A DNA stretch of 7,724 nucleotides from Cyanobacteria bacterium UBA947. Lineage in GTDB: Bacteria > Cyanobacteriota > Vampirovibrionia > Gastranaerophilales > Gastranaerophilaceae. Position numbers and translations under genes: made by a program. This document shows positions 5,335-7,724 of the stretch, one piece after another. Position 1 is the first letter of the stretch; each line of letters begins with the position of its first letter. The stretch spans positions 45,714 through 53,437 of the forward strand of contig DBCX01000022.1 in NCBI GenBank assembly GCA_002293275.1, in the 5' to 3' direction. The notes beneath the pieces were generated by a model. The model was not told the origin of the DNA, did not search any database, and was given only the letters and a program-made list of their open reading frames with translations.

Positions 5335-7053
5335 CTAATTTACTAATTCTGCGGATTTCTTTTCTGCTACCACATAAAATTCGCCTAGTTTATTTATCAG
5401 TTCTTGCCTTATATTGCATTTCCTATTTTCATAGAAATTTTCAAAATCTGTAAAGTCGTAATCAGCAGGTTTAGTTATAAATTTGTCATTAAAATTTGGG
5501 TTGTCTTTAGCCCATTTTGCTAATGGGGTTTTTGACTTGGTTTGATTTTCCGAACCTTCTAAAATGTGTAAATTTGGAATAGAATTTCTTTTCTCAAACC
5601 AATCTTTACCTTGTTTTTGCAACTCAACTTTTTTAAATTCAGCTTCAGGGTGTAGGTGGTCTTGATGAAAATGAATTTGCTCATATTTAAATTCTGGATA
5701 AAGAAGCGTTAATATCATTAACGAATAAGCATCTTTTCTGTTTTTAGTTAAAATTTCTTCTAATTTATCCTCACTTACGTCAAAAGCTTTATCTTTGTCA
5801 TTTTTCATTAATGCTTCAAAAGAATTTTTCTTATTTAAAGATTCTATAAATTTGTCGATTACGCTATTTGAAGCACGTCCAAAAATTTGATTAATCAAAG
5901 CAATGGTGATGTATGTTTGTATTTGAGATTTTTCTTTCTCAGATTTTATGTCACCACCTTTGTATATATAAAAAGAAATTGGAATTGTTGCCAAATAAGA
6001 CATCATAGTTGAGTCTGTAAAACCAAAACTTTTAAGTAAATTTAACATATTTATAATTGCGTCCTTAATATCTTCCCAATTTTCTTTAATTTCTTTTACG
6101 GTGTCCGAATTAAAGCTCTTGACCTCTACTTTTGCTGGTTTGCCAATGAGACATAAAGCCGTTCTAACTATTAAGTCACCAGTAAATTTGAATTTTTTAT
6201 CCTCATTCAGATATTCAACGAATTCATCAAAAATATTTCTTGCTTCTTCCCAATGAACAACAATAGTTGACATTAATAAATCTGTCTTTGATAAAACTGT
6301 TCCGCCGCTGTTAACCCGCACAAATATATCCAATATTTCGTTAAGATCCTTGTTTTCAACATTATAAAAGTTAATTAATCTTTTTTCACCACACAAAACA
6401 TCAAATAATTTGCGCAAATTACCACGAATTGTTTTAGAATAAGGTTTTAAAGTGGGATTATTATCAATAATGGCGTCAGCCTTTTCGTTGGCTTTTTCTA
6501 TATCATCAAAAGTCAATACTTGCTTAATCTCAAACCAATATTCTTCATTATTTGTATCCCTAACCTCTTCATCAGACCAAAAATCCAGTCTATATGCCAG
6601 ATCATTTTCTTCTACTTGCTCATTTTGTACTTCTTTTAATAAATCAACGTACAATTTCCGTTCATGCGCATTACGCTCACGAGATTTTTTAAATTTATAA
6701 GTTCCTTGAAGAGCCAAATATAAAGAAGATAATCTTTGTTGACCATCCAAGACACCATAATATCCTTCTTGGTTTTCTAACTGTGGGAACGGAGCTAGTT
6801 CATTATGCTTGTTGCTTTCTTCATCATAATGATTTAAGAATTTATAAAAAGAATATTCGTTTATATTTTTCACTTCTTTTAAATTCCAAAATAGGAATGT
6901 ACCAATAGGGTAGCCACGCAAAATAGAATCAAAAAGTTCAATTATCTGTCCTGCCTTCCACACAAACTTTCTTTGCAACGCAGGTAAAAACATTTTACCT
7001 TCATTTATACGTTTAATGGTTTCTTTAATTGTCCAATCTTGATAACCGCTCAT
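5335..7053 (-). CDS. DUF262 + HNH (DUF1524-like) nuclease, GmrSD/BrxU-type
   Basis: Probable anti-phage defence nuclease. The N-terminal DUF262 (GmrS/ParB-like NTPase) domain shows P-A-L-Q-R-K-F-V-W (24-32), R-G-Y-P-I-G-T-F-L-F-W (46-56), the diagnostic D-G-Q-Q-R-L (103-108) and F-V-R-V-N-S-G-G (244-251). The C-terminal part has an HNH/DUF1524 pattern: H-Q-D-H-L-H-P (463-469), then N494-L and N503 with following K. In GmrSD, SspE and BrxU proteins the DUF262 part uses nucleotide to control the HNH part, which cuts modified or phosphorothioate-linked phage DNA; the target here is unknown. ATG 7053 has AAGGA 7 nt upstream. The 572 aa look intact. Codon use is clearly more AT-rich than in the genes to the left, which suggests horizontal transfer. 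No partner gene such as a methylase, dnd/ssp or brx gene is in view. It lies divergent to a Mu-type transposase. Confidence 0.85.
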   Translation of the reverse strand: MSGYQDWTIKETIKRINEGKMFLPALQRKFVWKAGQIIELFDSILRGYPIGTFLFWNLKEVKNINEYSFYKFLNHYDEESNKHNELAPFPQLENQEGYYGVLDGQQRLSSLYLALQGTYKFKKSRERNAHERKLYVDLLKEVQNEQVEENDLAYRLDFWSDEEVRDTNNEEYWFEIKQVLTFDDIEKANEKADAIIDNNPTLKPYSKTIRGNLRKLFDVLCGEKRLINFYNVENKDLNEILDIFVRVNSGGTVLSKTDLLMSTIVVHWEEARNIFDEFVEYLNEDKKFKFTGDLIVRTALCLIGKPAKVEVKSFNSDTVKEIKENWEDIKDAIINMLNLLKSFGFTDSTMMSYLATIPISFYIYKGGDIKSEKEKSQIQTYITIALINQIFGRASNSVIDKFIESLNKKNSFEALMKNDKDKAFDVSEDKLEEILTKNRKDAYSLMILTLLYPEFKYEQIHFHQDHLHPEAEFKKVELQKQGKDWFEKRNSIPNLHILEGSENQTKSKTPLAKWAKDNPNFNDKFITKPADYDFTDFENFYENRKCNIRQELINKLGEFYVVAEKKSAELVN

Positions 7054-7100
7054 TCTGCCATCCTTACCGTTTTATAATTTGCTACTGTACCTGTAAATTC

Positions 7101-7131
7101 ATTATACTTCAAACATATTTCTATTGTTGAA
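7101..7131 (-). promoter_or_regulatory. Predicted promoter of the DUF262 nuclease gene
   Basis: On the minus strand a perfect TATAAT (7106-7101) has TTCAAC (7131-7126) upstream at 19 nt. Transcription would start near 7094, leaving a leader of about 40 nt that includes the AAGGA site. The long spacer suggests moderate or regulated strength. Confidence 0.4.
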
Positions 7132-7207
7132 CACCGGTTGCACCCCATAATTCGCCTCAAACCCAACAACCACAGCATTTCAAGGCATAAAATTTACAAA
7201 ACTAAAT

Positions 7208-7257
7208 ATTGCACCGTGCAATGAACTGTGCAATGTCCAAAAAATTGGACTGTTCAT
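7208..7257. promoter_or_regulatory. Operator-like palindrome cluster
   Basis: ATTGCAC-C-GTGCAAT (7208-7222) is a perfect 7+7 palindrome. A further GTGCAATG at 7228 repeats the one at 7216, exactly 12 nt apart. GTCCAA-AAAA-TTGGAC (7235-7250 on paper, with arms of six) follows, nested inside ATGAAC (7221-7226) and GTTCAT (7252-7257). Such a cluster between divergent genes is the usual place for a repressor to act on both directions. The regulator is not identified. Confidence 0.45.
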
Positions 7258-7275
7258 TAGTTTTTGGTTTTGAAT
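7245..7275 (+). promoter_or_regulatory. Possible rightward promoter for leader and transposase
   Basis: TTGGAC (7245-7250) and TTGAAT (7270-7275) are separated by 19 nt. The -35 box is one arm of a palindrome, so bound repressor would block it. The match is weak; the start of transcription would be near 7282, just before the first hairpin arm. Confidence 0.25.
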
Positions 7276-7293
7276 CGTGTTCTCATGGAAAGC

Positions 7294-7481
7294 GTAAGCC
7301 GTGTGCTAAGGACTGAAGCGGCTTGCCGATGGGCAAGGCGTGAAAGTCCGTGCCGGTCGATAGCGCCGTTGTTTGCGGAGCAAACGAAGCAATCTTCGAT
7401 TGCACAGGCGCAAATATACGGACACATTCAGACACAAAGCACCGGAAACGCTCGATGTTTCTGTGACTTGGAGTTAATGTG
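7294..7481 (+). ncRNA. Candidate structured RNA leader of the Mu-type transposase
   Basis: Three folded domains can be drawn by eye. Domain 1 (7310-7349): GGACT/AGTCC, a symmetric GAA/GAA internal loop, then GCG/CGT, a G-G mismatch, CTTGCC/GGCAAG and a GATG loop. Domain 2 (7363-7411): a closing stem GCGCC/GGCGC around two hairpins, GTTTGC/GCAAAC (7371-7385) and GCAATC/GATTGC (7389-7403), forming a three-way junction. Domain 3 (7423-7481): CACATT/AATGTG around a 9-bp hairpin with one bulge (7440-7465). The transposase ribosome binding site follows 10 nt later. I recognise no Rfam class; a resemblance to the cobalamin core around 7331-7357 is partial only. It could be a cis-acting leader, a separate ncRNA, or part of a larger ribozyme. 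Strand is inferred from the downstream gene. Confidence 0.5.
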
Positions 7482-7500
7482 GTGTGAAAAGGGGAACTAG

Positions 7501-7724
7501 ATGGACAAATGGATTACGGTTAAAGAATTAGCGATTTTGAAAGGAATCTCTGGGCGCGGGGTCAGAAAATCTTTCGGAACCAACAAATATGTTACGAGGA
7601 AATCCGGCAAAAGTTGGGAAATCCTTGTTTCTTCGCTTGAAATTGAAGTTCAGGAGTTGGTGAAAAGTTCCGCATTAACAGAAAATCGGGCAGAAAATTA
7701 TCACGAAGGTTCAGAAAACAGACA
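7501..7724 (+). CDS. Mu-type transposase (MuA family), N-terminal part, cut by window edge
   Basis: The frame is open from ATG 7501 to the right edge (74 full codons). The first 58 or so residues match the N-terminal winged-helix DNA-binding domain of Mu-type transposases: W-I-T-V-K-E-L-A followed by G-I-S-G-R-G-V-R-K, a K-Y-x-T-R-K strand pair and a closing W-E-I-L-V-S-S-L-E segment. In MuA this domain binds the internal enhancer/operator DNA and the next ones bind the element ends. The rve (RNase H-like) catalytic core with its DDE residues would lie beyond the edge, so activity cannot be judged. The ribosome binding site AGGGG has 6-nt spacing. The gene is divergent from the nuclease and preceded by a long structured leader. 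An unrelated excisionase-like HTH protein is possible but less likely given the domain's tail. Confidence 0.72.
   Translation, partial: MDKWITVKELAILKGISGRGVRKSFGTNKYVTRKSGKSWEILVSSLEIEVQELVKSSALTENRAENYHEGSENR

Larger units (their letters stand above)
7054..7500. other. Divergent control region between nuclease and transposase genes
   Basis: This 447-nt region has no credible gene. From left to right it holds the leftward promoter of the nuclease gene, a plain AT-rich part (about 7132-7207), the palindrome cluster at 7208-7257, a weak rightward promoter and a structured leader (7294-7481) running to the transposase. A 78-codon plus-strand frame (7264-7500) starts with TTG and is rich in Arg and Cys; it is better explained by RNA structure than by coding. 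Confidence 0.5.
4973..7724 (+). mobile_element. Probable left part of a Mu-like transposable element carrying a defence nuclease (boundaries not proven)
   Basis: The block starts after the tRNA terminator, differs in base composition from the operon genes and contains a Mu-type transposase start, short repeats and a phage-defence type nuclease. The order (repeats, leftward gene, palindromic control region, rightward transposase) matches the left end of Mu with its repressor gene c, control region and gene A. The 5' limit could equally lie between the nuclease and the transposase; the nuclease would then be a neighbour and not cargo. A Mu-style TG terminus such as the TG at 4981 cannot be confirmed without the other end and the target duplication. 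Confidence 0.35.

Noticed and set aside
7325..7405. Cobalamin riboswitch
   Set aside because: The GGG-AA, GTGAAA and TCC pieces are in a similar order, but the B12 box and the kissing-loop arms are not recognisable and the downstream gene does not fit.
7264..7500. 78-codon plus-strand frame ending one base before the transposase start
   Set aside because: TTG start, no ribosome binding site, Arg/Cys-rich composition, and the DNA is better explained as stem-loop RNA.

Overview
This window is bacterial chromosome that passes from conserved housekeeping genes (about 1-4940) into an accessory block (about 4973-7724). The gene set is a non-adenylylated type I-alpha glutamine synthetase, a RicT/PSP1 protein, a DUF512 protein and the order rplS-rbgA-rnhB. 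This is typical of Bacillota and related lineages; the genus cannot be told from the sequence. Housekeeping genes have moderate GC and clear AGGGG/AGAGG-type ribosome binding sites.

Left part: the last 83 codons of a DUF512 protein (+), then a small, unrecognised leucine-zipper protein (+, 311-580). This meets glnA (-, 577-1914) tail to tail with shared stop bases. Between glnA and ricT lies a probable small RNA on the minus strand (about 1999-2100), with an AC-rich, G-free segment, two adjacent hairpins and a strong intrinsic terminator. glnA seems to have its own promoter beyond that terminator. ricT (+, 2208-2960) converges on the minus-strand operon rplS-rbgA-rnhB (4736 down to 2943), which links ribosomal protein L19, the 50S assembly GTPase RbgA and RNase HII. 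A divergent tRNA-Leu(UAG) gene with a terminator follows (4858-4972).

Right part: after the tRNA terminator the sequence becomes repeat-rich and AT-rich. A gene-free stretch (4973-5334) carries TGCAAGAA repeats and four CGGAAC repeats spaced one helical turn apart. Next is a leftward single-chain DUF262 + HNH (DUF1524-like) nuclease of the GmrSD/BrxU type, a probable anti-phage defence protein (5335-7053). A 447-nt non-coding region then holds a palindrome cluster and about 190 nt that folds on paper into several good hairpins and a three-way junction. Last is the start of a Mu-type transposase (7501 to the window edge). A leftward gene, an operator-like region and a rightward transposase recall the left end of phage Mu, with a defence nuclease in the repressor's place. 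That reading is inference: neither element boundary is proven here.

Most interesting items: the structured leader before the Mu-type transposase, the nuclease in the Mu 'c' position, the candidate sRNA before glnA, and the phased repeats next to the tRNA.
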